Shown here in pieces: positions 1 through 8,267 of a DNA stretch of 64,000 bases. Source of the stretch: Pontibacter russatus (GTDB taxonomy: Bacteria > Bacteroidota > Bacteroidia > Cytophagales > Hymenobacteraceae); contig NZ_CP047984.1 in NCBI RefSeq assembly GCF_009931655.1, forward strand, positions 1,922,001-1,986,000. Reading direction: 5' to 3'. Each line of letters opens with the position of its first letter. Position 1 is the stretch's first letter. The position numbers and the translations under genes were made by a program. A model generated the notes under the pieces. The model was not told the origin of the DNA. It saw only the letters and a list, made by a program, of their open reading frames with translations, and did not search any database.

Positions 1-58
1 GTTCGGCCAGTTTCTGGCCCAGCAGGCCGTTGGAGCCCGTAATCAGGATTCGCTTCAT
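1..58 (-). CDS. NAD(P)-dependent sugar-nucleotide reductase/epimerase, N-terminus only
   Basis: Only the first 19 codons lie in the window, and the rest runs off the left edge. The translation begins MKRILITGSNGLLGQKLAE. This is the first beta strand and TGxxGxxG dinucleotide-binding loop of an extended short-chain dehydrogenase, most like RmlD (dTDP-4-dehydrorhamnose reductase) and related NAD-dependent epimerases. The start is 6 bp downstream of the stop of the cyclophilin gene on the same strand, so the two are probably co-transcribed. The exact substrate cannot be decided from this fragment. Confidence 0.6.
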   Translation of the reverse strand, partial: MKRILITGSNGLLGQKLAE

Positions 59-64
59 ATGCGC

Positions 65-712
65 TTATTTCTGCAGGGTTTGGGTGCTGTAATCGTAGTC
101 GTACTTCCGGGCTATCTTTTTTCGGCTCACGTTTTCCACCGTCACTTTCATTTTAATGTCTGTCAGGGGTCGGTCGCGGCCATCGGCCGGTTGCGCCGCA
201 ATCTTATCGATCACGTCCAGCCCGTCCACCACCTGTCCGAACACCGTGTATACGCCGTCCAGCATGGGGGTGCCGTCGTGGTTCTCCACGATATAAAACT
301 GCGAGCCGCTGGAGGCTTTGGAGGGGTTCACCCTGTCGTCCTGGCGGGCGGCGGCCACGGCACCGCGCACATGCTTGTGGGCCGGGCTGATTTCAGAGGG
401 CACCGTATAGCCCGGGTTGCCCGTCCCGTCGTTCCGGGGCTCGCTGTCTTTGGTGTTGGGGTCTCCGCCCTGTATCATGAATCCGTCGATGACGCGGTGA
501 AAGGTGGTGCCGTCATAAAAGCCTTCTTCCGCCAGTTTCAGGAAGTTGGCTTTGTGCTGTGGCGTGTCCTCAAAGAGCACCAGCTTTATCTCGCCCTGCG
601 GCGTTTCGATGGTCACCAGTTTGTCTTTGCCTTTTGGTTGCTGCGCCAATACAAGGGCAGGCGACAAAATCCCTATCAAGGCTATAAGGGCGATGCTTTT
701 GAGCAGTTTCAT
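65..712 (-). CDS. Periplasmic cyclophilin-type peptidyl-prolyl cis-trans isomerase
   Basis: This 215-residue protein has a clear Sec signal peptide (MKLLKSIALIALIGILSPAL, then VLAQ) followed by a single cyclophilin domain. Diagnostic cyclophilin segments are present: FHRVIDGFMIQGGDP around residues 71-85, SGSQFYIV around 135-142, and VFGQVVDGLDVID near 157-169. Cyclophilins catalyse cis-trans isomerisation of Xaa-Pro bonds, and the signal peptide places this one outside the cytoplasm, so it is probably an envelope-protein folding factor. The central insertion after GDP (TKDSEPRNDGTGNPGYTVPSE) is typical of bacterial PpiA/B-like members. A Bacteroidota -7 element lies about 60 bp upstream, and the partial reductase gene follows closely downstream. 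Confidence 0.93.
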   Translation of the reverse strand: MKLLKSIALIALIGILSPALVLAQQPKGKDKLVTIETPQGEIKLVLFEDTPQHKANFLKLAEEGFYDGTTFHRVIDGFMIQGGDPNTKDSEPRNDGTGNPGYTVPSEISPAHKHVRGAVAAARQDDRVNPSKASSGSQFYIVENHDGTPMLDGVYTVFGQVVDGLDVIDKIAAQPADGRDRPLTDIKMKVTVENVSRKKIARKYDYDYSTQTLQK

Positions 713-1149
713 TTGCTGTAAAATCTGTATAGTGAGCCGTTCTTTTACCTGGATACAGTTATCAGGTTTTCAAATTTAAGCCTTTTTAGCACTGCATCGC
801 AATTTGGTGGCATTTTCTGCGGCTTTTTCAGAACGCGTTCGGAGCAACAGGCTGGCATCAACCGGTTTATATATCCCTGTATTCCGGTGTAGCCTGTGCC
901 GCCTGTGAAGACGGCACAGGCTATATATAAGTATCATATGTAAGTACCATGCATGGGCAGGTTTTCCGGTGTCAGCTGGCTTTATGCACATCAGGTGCAG
1001 CACATCAGCCCGCTGCTTTGTCTCCGCCGCTCAGTTGTGATATATGAATCGCTTATTGAACTTCTGCAGGTAAATCAGGTACATTTTTCAGTTTTCGGAC
1101 AGAGTTGTTTATATTTAAGATAATCACAAACCAAAAAATAAATTTCCTG
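713..1149. other. Divergent intergenic region with a 12-bp hairpin
   Basis: This gap separates the divergent cyclophilin and AGCS symporter genes. I see no convincing coding sequence in it. A 12-bp perfect inverted repeat (TAGCCTGTGCCG at 890-901, its complement at 912-923) is followed by TATATA and could be a terminator or an attenuator-like hairpin of unknown ownership. An AT-rich stretch at 1098-1140 containing TATATTTA probably holds the symporter promoter, although its match to TAnnTTTG is imperfect. Confidence 0.5.
771..778 (-). promoter_or_regulatory. Bacteroidota -7 promoter element for the cyclophilin gene
   Basis: On the minus strand this reads TAAATTTG, matching the Bacteroidota sigma-ABfr -7 consensus TAnnTTTG. 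A TTG trinucleotide lies about 21 bp upstream, a plausible -33 element. The implied transcription start leaves a leader of roughly 50 nt before the cyclophilin ATG at 712. Confidence 0.55.
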
Positions 1150-2706
1150 ATGACGAAAACGATACTGTTCACAGTACTTTCCCTCATTTCTAGCAACAGC
1201 CTTTCAGCACAGACACCGGCAGCAGCACCCGCTCTTTCCATCGATGAAAAAATAGACGCCGCCGTAGCCCCTACCGCGCAGTTCATCTCCGACATCATTT
1301 TTTATGAAGTAACCATCGCCGGCGCTTCAATTCCGCTTATCCTGATCTGGTTGCTGGCGGGGGCTGTGTTTTTCACGGTTTACCTTGGCTTCATCAACAT
1401 CCGGGGCTTCAGGCACGCCCTCGACATTGTGCGCGGCGGGTACGACCAGCCCGATGCCCCCGGCGAGGTGTCGCACTTCCAGGCGCTCACGGCTGCCGTG
1501 TCGGGTACGGTGGGCCTGGGCAATATAGCCGGGGTGGCCATCGCCATCTCCCTGGGCGGTCCGGGCGCTACTTTTTGGATGATTATGGCCGGTGTGCTGG
1601 GCATGTCGTCTAAATTTGTATCGTGTACGCTGGGCGTGAAGTACCGCGACGTGCATGCCGACGGCACCGTGTCGGGCGGCCCGATGCAGTACCTGAGCAA
1701 AGGCCTGCGTGAGAGGGGCATGGGCAAGACCGGCAAGTTTCTGGCGGGCTTTTTTGCGCTGATGTGCATCGGCGGCTCCATCGGGGCGGGCAACATGTTT
1801 CAGGTGAACCAGGCCGCGCAGCAGTTCGTGAGCGTGACGGGTGGCGAGGCCTCCTTCTTTGCCGCCGGCAACGCCTGGATCTTCGGCCTGATTATGTCGG
1901 TGCTGGTGGGGCTGGTCATCATTGGCGGCATGAAGAGCATCGCGCAGGTGACGGAGAAGATAGTGCCCCTGATGTGCGGGATATATGTACTGGCCGCTAT
2001 CGTCGTGCTGTTGACCAACATTACGGCCATTCCCGCCGCGTTTGTCGCCATTTTTGAAGGAGCGTTTACCGCCAGCGCCGTGGGCGGCGGCCTGGTAGGC
2101 GTGATGATGCAGGGCCTGCGCCGGGGGCTATTCTCGAACGAGGCCGGGATTGGCTCGGCCGCCATTGCACACTCGGCCGTCAGAACCGGCGTGCCCGTGA
2201 CGGAAGGTTTTGTGGCCTCGCTGGAGCCGTTTATCGACACCGTGATTGTGTGTACCATGACGGCCCTGGTGATTGTGGTGACGGGCGCCTACACCCTCGA
2301 CACCGGTGACGGCATCGCCCTGACCTCCGCCTCCTTTGCCACGGTTATCAGTTGGTTCCCGCTGGTGCTGACGGGGGCTGTTATCCTCTTTGCCTTCTCT
2401 ACCATGATCACCTGGTCTTATTACGGGCTGAAGTCCTGGACCTACCTTTTCGGAAACACCCGGGTGGCTGACATCAGTTTTAAGGTGATTTTCTGCATTT
2501 TCGTGGTGCTGGGCGCCTCCATGCAGCTGGGCAGCGTGGTGGCTTTCTCGGACGCGATGCTGTTTGCCATGAGCATCCCCAACATGATCGGCTTGTATAT
2601 CCTTGTTCCCACCGTGAAGCGGGAGATGCAGGCATTCCTGGTATATGCCCGGTCTTCCAAAAAGGCGCCTTTGACCGAGCAGGCCGTGGAAACCGCACAG
2701 GCTTAA
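1150..2706 (+). CDS. Sodium:alanine (AGCS family) symporter
   Basis: This polytopic inner-membrane transporter of about 518 residues belongs to the alanine/glycine:cation symporter family (AlsT/AgcS), which imports neutral amino acids with Na+. Family signatures are evident: [20 protein letters not shown], the [13 protein letters not shown] loop, [15 protein letters not shown], and [16 protein letters not shown]. The open frame reaches upstream to 1105, but I place the start at 1150 ([12 protein letters not shown]), because that gives a proper signal-like N-terminus ending SLSAQ. Such an N-terminal extension before the first transport helix is common in Bacteroidota AGCS proteins. The gene stands alone and ends ahead of a 54-bp palindrome shared with the convergent hemC. 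Confidence 0.93.
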   Translation: MTKTILFTVLSLISSNSLSAQTPAAAPALSIDEKIDAAVAPTAQFISDIIFYEVTIAGASIPLILIWLLAGAVFFTVYLGFINIRGFRHALDIVRGGYDQPDAPGEVSHFQALTAAVSGTVGLGNIAGVAIAISLGGPGATFWMIMAGVLGMSSKFVSCTLGVKYRDVHADGTVSGGPMQYLSKGLRERGMGKTGKFLAGFFALMCIGGSIGAGNMFQVNQAAQQFVSVTGGEASFFAAGNAWIFGLIMSVLVGLVIIGGMKSIAQVTEKIVPLMCGIYVLAAIVVLLTNITAIPAAFVAIFEGAFTASAVGGGLVGVMMQGLRRGLFSNEAGIGSAAIAHSAVRTGVPVTEGFVASLEPFIDTVIVCTMTALVIVVTGAYTLDTGDGIALTSASFATVISWFPLVLTGAVILFAFSTMITWSYYGLKSWTYLFGNTRVADISFKVIFCIFVVLGASMQLGSVVAFSDAMLFAMSIPNMIGLYILVPTVKREMQAFLVYARSSKKAPLTEQAVETAQA

Positions 2707-2759
2707 GCTTTTAAGCCGTTAGATGTCAAACGCAAAACGTTAGACTCAGCCGTGGGCAT

Positions 2760-2813
2760 CCTATATAAGCAGGGAGCGCAGCCATATATGGCTGCGCTCC
2801 CTGCTTATATAGG
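2760..2813. terminator. 54-bp perfect palindrome, bidirectional terminator
   Basis: The two 27-bp arms are perfectly complementary with no spacer; the centre is CATATATG and both ends are CCTATATA/TATATAGG. It lies between the convergent symporter gene and hemC. Its position and GC-rich stem suggest a bidirectional intrinsic terminator, but the tail is TTATATAGG rather than a T-tract. Confidence 0.75.
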
Positions 2814-2828
2814 GAATACCTTGTTATG

Positions 2829-3782
2829 TTATGCTTCGCTGCGCTGTGCTTTAATGCTTTGCAGGATAGCGTCGCCGCCCTGATTCAGGATAGTGGTGGC
2901 CAGTTGCTCGCCCAGTTGCTCCGCTTTCTCCGCCGGGCCCGTCAGGGTTTCCTGCAGCAGCGTTTGCCCATCCAGGCTTATCAGGCCGCCTGTAATACGG
3001 ATGTCCCCGTTTGCCAGCGTTGCCAGCGCAAAAGAGGGAATACTGCAGCCGCCTTCCATCGTGCGGAGAAAGCCGCGCTCGGCCAGCAGGCATATATGGG
3101 TGTGGGCGTGGTCCAGCGCCTGTTGGATAGCCTGCTTCAGCTCCGGGTCGAGATTCCTGGCGCACTCAATGGCGACGCTGCCTTGTCCGGCGGCGGGCAC
3201 AAACTCATGCTCCGGAAACGTGTACACGATCAGGTTGTCGTAGCCCATGCGGTAAACACCGGCATAGGCCAGCATGAGCGCATCAAACTGCCTTTCCTCC
3301 AGCTTGCGCAGGCGCGTTTGCAGGTTTCCCCTCGACTCGGCTGTGGTCACGTTCGGGTAGTACTTCTTCAGCAGGGCTCTGCGGCGTGTGGAGGAAGTGC
3401 CGATTACCGCGCTGCTTTCCCGTTCCAGCTTAAAATTGGGGTCAAAGCTCAGGATGACGTCGTTCACCTGCTCGCGCTCCATGAAGGCCACCAGTTCCAG
3501 ATCGGCCGGGATGGTGGACTGCACGTCTTTGGCGCTGTGTACCGCAATCTCCACTTCCTTCTCGCGCAGGCTCACCTCCAGTTCTTCCGTGAAGACGCCC
3601 TTGGAGCCGATCTTGTCCAGCGACTTGTCCAGCACCTGGTCTCCTTTGGTGCTGATGATGACCAGTTCCGTTTTCAGTCCGGCCGCCTGCAGCTTCTCGG
3701 CAGCCGTCTCGGCCTGCCACAGCGCCAGCTTGCTACCGCGCGTGCCGATGCGGATAATCTTATCTGTTATATGCTCAGCCAT
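2829..3782 (-). CDS. hemC: Hydroxymethylbilane synthase (porphobilinogen deaminase)
   Basis: HemC condenses four porphobilinogen molecules into hydroxymethylbilane in tetrapyrrole/heme synthesis. The 317-residue length is normal. Visible motifs include IRIGTRGSKLALWQ at the N-terminus, SKGVFTEELE, AVHSAKD (substrate-binding Asp region), GTSSTRRRALL, and RGNLQTRLRKL. The dipyrromethane-cofactor cysteine lies in EGGCSIPSFA near residue 241; the usual continuation is EGGCQVP, so the local context is slightly divergent but the Cys is retained. No other heme genes are adjacent. The promoter was not clearly identified; the upstream gap contains TATA-rich DNA and an inverted repeat. Confidence 0.96.
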   Translation of the reverse strand: MAEHITDKIIRIGTRGSKLALWQAETAAEKLQAAGLKTELVIISTKGDQVLDKSLDKIGSKGVFTEELEVSLREKEVEIAVHSAKDVQSTIPADLELVAFMEREQVNDVILSFDPNFKLERESSAVIGTSSTRRRALLKKYYPNVTTAESRGNLQTRLRKLEERQFDALMLAYAGVYRMGYDNLIVYTFPEHEFVPAAGQGSVAIECARNLDPELKQAIQQALDHAHTHICLLAERGFLRTMEGGCSIPSFALATLANGDIRITGGLISLDGQTLLQETLTGPAEKAEQLGEQLATTILNQGGDAILQSIKAQRSEA

Positions 3783-3836
3783 ATATAGTTTCTGTTATTT
3801 ATATCTGATGCGCGATGCGCTTTAACTGTTGAATGG

Positions 3837-3884
3837 TTGATTGTTTATCTTTCGTCATGTCTGAAGCAACCATTAAACAATCAA
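3837..3884. repeat. Empty intergenic inverted repeat (11-bp arms)
   Basis: TTGATTGTTTA at 3837-3847 is mirrored by TAAACAATCAA at 3874-3884. The 26-bp spacer contains CATGTCTGA followed by CAACCATT, and the same two words occur in the same order in the gap upstream of rdgB (7474-7494). The sequence fills most of the hemC/delta' gap. No gene lies inside. Confidence 0.55.
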
Positions 3885-3901
3885 TAACTAACAATGAACC
3901 A

Positions 3902-5026
3902 TCACCCCTTACGCAGATATCCGGCCATCTGTATCGAGCTGTCCACGAATACCATCTTCGGGTTGGCGTTCCGCTCGATGTGGTAATGCGCCTGGCTTAG
4001 TTCTTCGGCCAGTTGCCCGGCGTTGGCTTCTGTGATGAGTTTCGAGAACTTCTGCACAAAGTCCAGCTCTGCGGGCGGCAGGAAGGATATCAGGGAGCCG
4101 TCCACGCCGAAAAGCATCACTTTCCGGAACAGGTTGAGCGCATATAGCAGGAAGTTTTTCTGGTTCTCGCGGCCCAGCGCCTGAAACCTGTCGCTCATGT
4201 CAATCACTTCCCCGAACTTGTGGCTGTAGCAGTGGCGCATCCACTCGGTGAAGAACGAAAAGTAATCGCTGCTGATTTCGGAGGTCAGTTTGGCGGCGGC
4301 GTTCAGGTTGCCCTCTGCCAGCTGCGCCACCTGGTAGGCAGTGGTCTGGCCGGAGTTGAATTTCTGCTGCAGGTATTCCATTACCTCCTGCTCCGTGAAG
4401 TTGCGCACCCGTATCATCTGCGTGCGCGAGGTGATGGTGGCCAACAGCTTCTCCGCCGCCTGCGACACCAGCAGAAACAGCGTCTGGGCGGGCGGCTCCT
4501 CCAGCAGTTTCAGCAGGGCGTTTGCCGCCGATGGGTGCATCAGCTCCGGCAGCCAGATCACAACAATTTTATAGGCGCCCTCAAAGGCCTTCAGCGATAC
4601 CAGCTTCACGAGTTGGCGGCTTTCTTCTTTTGAGATAATGCCCTGCTTGTTCTCCGCGCCTATATACTGCATCCACTCGTTCAGCCCCTGGTACGGGCTG
4701 GCCAGGATAAACTCGCGCCACTCCTGCAAAAACCTGTTGCTCAGCGCGTCCTTGCTCACCGATTTGGTGGTGGTGACCGGCATCACGAAGTTGAAGTCGG
4801 GGTGTACCAGTTTGTTCATCTTGGTGCAGCTGCCGCAGGTGCCGCAGGAGTCGGCTGGCTGCCTGTTTTCGCAGTTTAGATAGGTGGCATAGGCCAGCGC
4901 CAGCGCCAGGTTCGCGCCGCCCTCCTGCCCCAGAAACAGCTGCGCGTGCGCCACGTGGTTCTGCTGCACCGATTTCAACAGCATTTCCTTCGTTTCCTGA
5001 TGCCCTATGATATCCGCGAATTGCAC
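3902..5026 (-). CDS. holB: DNA polymerase III subunit delta' (clamp-loader subunit)
   Basis: This 374-residue clamp-loader AAA+ protein begins IIGHQETKEMLLKSV and carries the zinc-finger pattern C-x8-C-x2-C-x2-C (CENRQPADSCGTCGSC, about residues 52-67). The SRC-like segment appears as ITSRTQMIRVRNFT, and NALLKLLEEPPAQTLFLL is the classic DnaX/HolB sensor-1 region. The P-loop position reads LGQEGGANLALA and lacks the Walker A lysine, as expected for delta', which does not hydrolyse ATP. It acts in loading the beta clamp at the replication fork. The gene stands apart from its neighbours on the same strand, separated by repeat-rich gaps. Confidence 0.88.
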   Translation of the reverse strand: MQFADIIGHQETKEMLLKSVQQNHVAHAQLFLGQEGGANLALALAYATYLNCENRQPADSCGTCGSCTKMNKLVHPDFNFVMPVTTTKSVSKDALSNRFLQEWREFILASPYQGLNEWMQYIGAENKQGIISKEESRQLVKLVSLKAFEGAYKIVVIWLPELMHPSAANALLKLLEEPPAQTLFLLVSQAAEKLLATITSRTQMIRVRNFTEQEVMEYLQQKFNSGQTTAYQVAQLAEGNLNAAAKLTSEISSDYFSFFTEWMRHCYSHKFGEVIDMSDRFQALGRENQKNFLLYALNLFRKVMLFGVDGSLISFLPPAELDFVQKFSKLITEANAGQLAEELSQAHYHIERNANPKMVFVDSSIQMAGYLRKG

Positions 5027-5210
5027 TTTTATAAATTACGAATTAATAATTACGAATGGAAGTAACATGCAGGACTATATGGTGTAATGGTCCAATTGTT
5101 AAATGGCTGTTTCCGGGATAATCAAATTCAACAATTTAACAATCAACAACCAACAATGCAGCCACTAAACCATTTAACAATCAGCAATAAATAAACAACC
5201 AACAATCAAC
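5027..5210. repeat. Low-complexity repeat-rich intergenic region
   Basis: The gap is built from short AT-rich words: AATTACGAATTA and AATTACGAAT as adjacent direct copies (5035-5058), and an inverted pair ATTGTTAAAT (5095-5104) / ATTTAACAAT (5134-5143). These are followed by many AACAATC, AACAACC and TTTAACAATC words up to the stop of the GlmU-like gene. It has no coding potential. It resembles the gaps at 3833-3900 and 7421-7567. Confidence 0.6.
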
Positions 5211-6404
5211 CTACCAAATCCGGTGCTGCTGTGTCTGCTCGAAAATGTCTGACATCATGGCTTCCTCCACCTCGTCGAAAGGGATGCGGCGGCGCTCCAT
5301 CACCTTTGCGGCCACCTCCAGGGCTTTCCGCAACTGGTATGTTTCGAAGCCCGCAGCGCCGCCCCAACTGAAGGACGGGATGAATGTGCGCGGATAGCCC
5401 GCGCCGAAAATATTGGCGCTTACGCCCACCACCGTGCCCGTGTTAAACATGGTGTTGATGCCGCACTTGCTGTGGTCGCCCATCATCAGGCCGCAGAACT
5501 GCTGCCCGGTGCCTTTGTAGGCACCGCTGGCGTAGTTCCATATCTTTACCTCGGCATAATTGTTCTTCAGGTTGGAGGTGTTGGTGTCGGCGCCCAGGTT
5601 GCACCACTGCCCTATCACCGAGTTGCCCAGGTAGCCGTCGTGTCCCTTGTTGCTGTAGGCCATGATTACCGAGGCGCTCACCTCGCCGCCCACCTTGCAA
5701 AAGGGGCCAACGGTGACATCGCCGCGCATTTTGGCGCCCATGCTCACATAGCTGCCCTCGCACAGCGCGAACGGCCCCCTGATGAGCGCTCCCTCCTGCA
5801 CCACCGCGTCTTTGCCTATATATATCGGGCCGTTCTCTGCGTTCAGCACGGCGGCCCGTATTTTAACGCCCTCCTCTATGAAGATATTCTCCTCTGCATA
5901 CACGATCGTGTGCCTGTCGTTCACCGGCTGGCTCTGCCGCCCGGCCGTCAGCACCTGGAAGTCGCTGCGGATCTGCTGTCCGTTCTGAAGAAAGATATCC
6001 CATAGTTCCCGTATAACAGTACACTGGCCATCTATCTGCCTGCCTGAGGAAATGGAAGAAGTCAAATCTGCCAGGGTATGCACCTCCAGATTATCGCCGT
6101 TCGCCGCCACCAGTGTCTCACCGCAATACAGGGCCTCGCCGATTTTAAGGCCGCGGACAGCCTCCAGCAACTGCTCGTCGGGGCACACTGCCCCGTTTAT
6201 ATATAAATTGGTCGTGCCAAAAATAGTGTTGAACTTTGGCTGCAGGTAGGGCTGCGTGAGGTACGACACGGCTTCGCCCAGCCGTATGCCCCACTTCTCT
6301 GCTATCGTGAGGATTCCCACCCGGAGATCTGCCACGGGCCTGGTGAAAGTGAGCGGCAGCAGGTTCGGCCGGATGGCGGGATCGTCAAAGAGGATAATGT
6401 TCAT
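5211..6404 (-). CDS. GlmU-like putative sugar nucleotidyltransferase (alternative bacterial GlmU type)
   Basis: This 397-residue protein has an N-terminal nucleotidyltransferase-like region that lacks the canonical LxAGxGxRM loop and instead begins IILFDDPAIRPNLLPLTFTR. The C-terminal half has left-handed beta-helix (hexapeptide) repeats, for example the segments around IYIGKDAVVQEGALIRG and GPFCKVGGEVSASVIM. It matches the Bacteroidota-specific GlmU family thought to act in UDP-GlcNAc supply. The loss of the usual N-terminal loop means the uridylyltransferase role is inferred from the family, not seen in motifs. It lies immediately downstream of rpmE2, separated by a terminator. Confidence 0.8.
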   Translation of the reverse strand: MNIILFDDPAIRPNLLPLTFTRPVADLRVGILTIAEKWGIRLGEAVSYLTQPYLQPKFNTIFGTTNLYINGAVCPDEQLLEAVRGLKIGEALYCGETLVAANGDNLEVHTLADLTSSISSGRQIDGQCTVIRELWDIFLQNGQQIRSDFQVLTAGRQSQPVNDRHTIVYAEENIFIEEGVKIRAAVLNAENGPIYIGKDAVVQEGALIRGPFALCEGSYVSMGAKMRGDVTVGPFCKVGGEVSASVIMAYSNKGHDGYLGNSVIGQWCNLGADTNTSNLKNNYAEVKIWNYASGAYKGTGQQFCGLMMGDHSKCGINTMFNTGTVVGVSANIFGAGYPRTFIPSFSWGGAAGFETYQLRKALEVAAKVMERRRIPFDEVEEAMMSDIFEQTQQHRIW

Positions 6405-6415
6405 AGCGGCAAAAA

Positions 6416-6460
6416 TAAAAAAGTCTCCCCGATAATTTCAGGAAGACTTTTCATTTAAAC
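6416..6460 (-). terminator. Terminator downstream of rpmE2
   Basis: On the minus strand, AAAAGTCTTCC pairs with GGGAGACTTTT, enclosing a short loop, and is followed by a T-rich tail. The hairpin sits between the rpmE2 stop and the start of the GlmU-like gene, so the latter may depend on read-through or its own promoter. Confidence 0.6.
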
Positions 6461-6481
6461 GTTTTAACCGCAAAAAGCCGC

Positions 6482-6727
6482 TTATTTCTTCTGATAACGC
6501 TGCTTGAACTTGTCGATACGGCCCGCAGTATCCACAAACAGGTTTTTGCCAGTGTAGAAAGGGTGCGAAGCAGAAGAAACCTCGACCTTGATGACAGGGT
6601 ACTCTTTGCCGTCTTCCATGGTGATGGTTTCATCAGAGGTCATGGTAGAGCGCGTGATGAACTTGTAGTCGCTGGAAGTATCCTGAAAAACCACCTCTCT
6701 GTATGCTGGGTGAATGCCTTTTTTCAT
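6482..6727 (-). CDS. rpmE2: 50S ribosomal protein L31 type B
   Basis: This 81-residue protein is L31 type [21 protein letters not shown] at the start, [20 protein letters not shown] in the middle, and a basic C-terminus (FKQRYQKK). It has no cysteines, so it is the zinc-independent paralog rather than the Zn-ribbon L31. It is a small 50S subunit protein bridging to the 30S head. In many bacteria the zinc-free form replaces the zinc form under zinc limitation. No Zur box was recognised upstream. A -7 element TAAATTTG is present about 40 bp before the start. Confidence 0.95.
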   Translation of the reverse strand: MKKGIHPAYREVVFQDTSSDYKFITRSTMTSDETITMEDGKEYPVIKVEVSSASHPFYTGKNLFVDTAGRIDKFKQRYQKK

Positions 6728-6767
6728 TATTATAAACGTTAATTAACCTTAATTCTGAATCGGACTG

Positions 6768-6775
6768 CAAATTTA
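6768..6775 (-). promoter_or_regulatory. Bacteroidota -7 element for rpmE2
   Basis: TAAATTTG on the minus strand fits TAnnTTTG and lies about 41 bp upstream of the rpmE2 ATG. A clear TTTG -33 box is not visible, though a T-rich segment is present at a suitable distance. Confidence 0.5.
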
Positions 6776-6858
6776 ACAACATTTCCGGAAAATAAAGCGC
6801 TATATGCCAAATAATTTTGCAGGAAGCTCAATTCCGATGCCCGCTGCAAATATCTTCT

Positions 6859-6866
6859 TAAATTTG
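6859..6866 (+). promoter_or_regulatory. Bacteroidota -7 element for the phosphoribosyltransferase gene
   Basis: TAAATTTG matches TAnnTTTG and lies 39 bp before the ATG at 6905. It forms a divergent pair with the rpmE2 promoter about 85 bp away. Confidence 0.5.
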
Positions 6867-6904
6867 CCTTCGCCACCTGTTGCCCAACCGTAGCCCCGAC
6901 ACCT

Positions 6905-7420
6905 ATGACACCATCCCCGAACCACCAGAACCTGATACTGGACAAGACGCAAATCGAGCAGAAGATTACGCGCATGGCCTACCAGATATACGAGCAGAAC
7001 TTTGAGGAGCCGGAACTCGTGCTGGCGGGCATCCACCCCAACGGCTATACCCTGGCCGAAATGCTGGCCCGGAAACTTCGGGAAATAGCCGCCCTGGAAG
7101 TGCATTTGCTGCGCGTGACCTTGAACAAGACTGCCCCGGTAGAGGTGCCCGTTACTTTGGAGCCAGCCCATATCTCCCTGGTCGACAAGGTTGTGGTGCT
7201 GGTGGACGACGTGCTGAACACCGGCCGGACGCTGGCCTACACGCTCAGCTCTTTCCTGCCGCACATGCCCAAAAAGGTGGAAATCGCCACACTCGTAGAC
7301 CGCCACCACCCGCGCTACCCCGTCGCCTCCACCTATACCGGCTACTCGCTCGCCACCACCCTGAACGAGCACATCATGGTACACCTGGATGAGGAAAACT
7401 ACGGGGCGTATCTGAATTAA
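6905..7420 (+). CDS. PyrR-like phosphoribosyltransferase family protein
   Basis: This 171-residue type I phosphoribosyltransferase has the PRPP-binding loop VVVLVDDVLNTGRTL (about residues 96-110). The C-terminal segment LVDRHHPRYPVASTYTGYSL resembles PyrR (LVDRGHRELPIRADYVG). PyrR proteins bind UMP to control pyr mRNA attenuation and have weak uracil phosphoribosyltransferase activity. Here there is no adjacent pyr gene and no recognisable pyr attenuator, so a regulatory role is only a possibility. It is divergent from rpmE2 and followed by a repeat-rich gap before rdgB. Confidence 0.75.
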   Translation: MTPSPNHQNLILDKTQIEQKITRMAYQIYEQNFEEPELVLAGIHPNGYTLAEMLARKLREIAALEVHLLRVTLNKTAPVEVPVTLEPAHISLVDKVVVLVDDVLNTGRTLAYTLSSFLPHMPKKVEIATLVDRHHPRYPVASTYTGYSLATTLNEHIMVHLDEENYGAYLN

Positions 7421-7567
7421 TGGCTTGATTATTAAATTGCTGGTTGATGATTGCTGGTTGCTATATATACCACCATGTCTGAGACCAACCATTTAACCAT
7501 ATAGCCATTTAACCATTCAACAATTCAACAATTAGCAAACAGTAACTAACTACCAGCAGTCAACAAA
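7421..7567. repeat. Repeat-word intergenic region (ATTTAACCAT family)
   Basis: The sequence contains two copies of CCATTTAACCAT (7489-7500 and 7505-7516), two adjacent TTCAACAA words, and left-hand GATTGCTGGTTG words of roughly complementary composition. It also carries CATGTCTGA...CAACCATT, shared with the hemC/delta' gap. It has no coding potential; it probably belongs to the same class of intergenic repeats. Confidence 0.5.
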
Positions 7568-8146
7568 ATGAAGAAACTTTGCTTTGCCACCAACAACAGG
7601 CACAAAACCGCCGAAGTGAGCCAGATGCTGGAGGGGAAGTTCGAGTTGCTGACACTGCAGGACATCGGCTGCCATGAGGAACTGGCCGAGGACCAGGAAA
7701 CGCTGGAGGGCAACTCGCGGCAAAAGGCGGAATATGTGTGGCAGCACTACCAGGTGAGCTGCTTCGCCGACGACACGGGCCTGGAAGTGGAAGCACTGGG
7801 CGGCGCACCCGGCGTTTACTCCGCCCGCTACGCAGGGCCGCAGCGCTCCGACAGCGACAACATCCTGCTCCTGCTGCAAAACCTGGCCCCGCACCACAAC
7901 CGCAGGGCCCGCTTCCGCACCTGCATCACCCTGATTCTGGACGGGCAGCAGCACCAGTTCGAGGGTATTGTGGAGGGCACCATCAGCACGGAGTGGCAAG
8001 GCAACAAAGGCTTTGGCTACGACCCGGTTTTTGTGCCCGACGGCCACGGGCGCACTTTCGCCGAAATGAGCCCGGAGGAAAAAAACGCCATCAGCCACCG
8101 CGGGCGGGCGGTGCGGCGGCTTGTCGCATTTCTCAAAGCACAGTAA
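7568..8146 (+). CDS. rdgB: dITP/XTP pyrophosphatase (RdgB/HAM1 family)
   Basis: This 192-residue house-cleaning nucleotidase hydrolyses dITP, XTP and ITP to monophosphates, preventing their incorporation into DNA. The family motif pattern is complete: CFATNNRHKTAEV at the N-terminus, SCFADDTGLEVEALGGAPGVYSARYAG in parts (catalytic Asp in ADDTGLEV), GFGYDPVFVPDG and FAEMSPEEKNAISHRGRA. The start ATG at 7568 follows the AT-rich repeat region directly. udk follows 121 bp downstream and is transcribed in the same direction. Confidence 0.95.
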   Translation: MKKLCFATNNRHKTAEVSQMLEGKFELLTLQDIGCHEELAEDQETLEGNSRQKAEYVWQHYQVSCFADDTGLEVEALGGAPGVYSARYAGPQRSDSDNILLLLQNLAPHHNRRARFRTCITLILDGQQHQFEGIVEGTISTEWQGNKGFGYDPVFVPDGHGRTFAEMSPEEKNAISHRGRAVRRLVAFLKAQ

Positions 8147-8237
8147 ATTTTGCTGCGCCATATAGGGGTATATATATCCGCCATATATGGGTATATATAA
8201 AAATCACCGGGCCTGTGGCCTTGTGCCGCTTTAATCT

Positions 8238-8245
8238 TAATTTTG
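8238..8245 (+). promoter_or_regulatory. Bacteroidota -7 element for udk
   Basis: TAATTTTG matches TAnnTTTG and lies 22 bp before the udk ATG, implying a short leader. The preceding gap is dense in TATATA words. Confidence 0.5.
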
Positions 8246-8267
8246 TATCCTGAAACCGTAGCTTCCA

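Noticed and set aside
890-923. Riboswitch upstream of the alanine symporter
   Set aside because: Only a single hairpin is seen, over 200 bp from the gene, with no recognisable conserved core.
776-1003. 75-codon minus-strand frame upstream of the cyclophilin gene
   Set aside because: It overlaps the cyclophilin promoter, has no family signal and is interrupted by the hairpin at 890-923.
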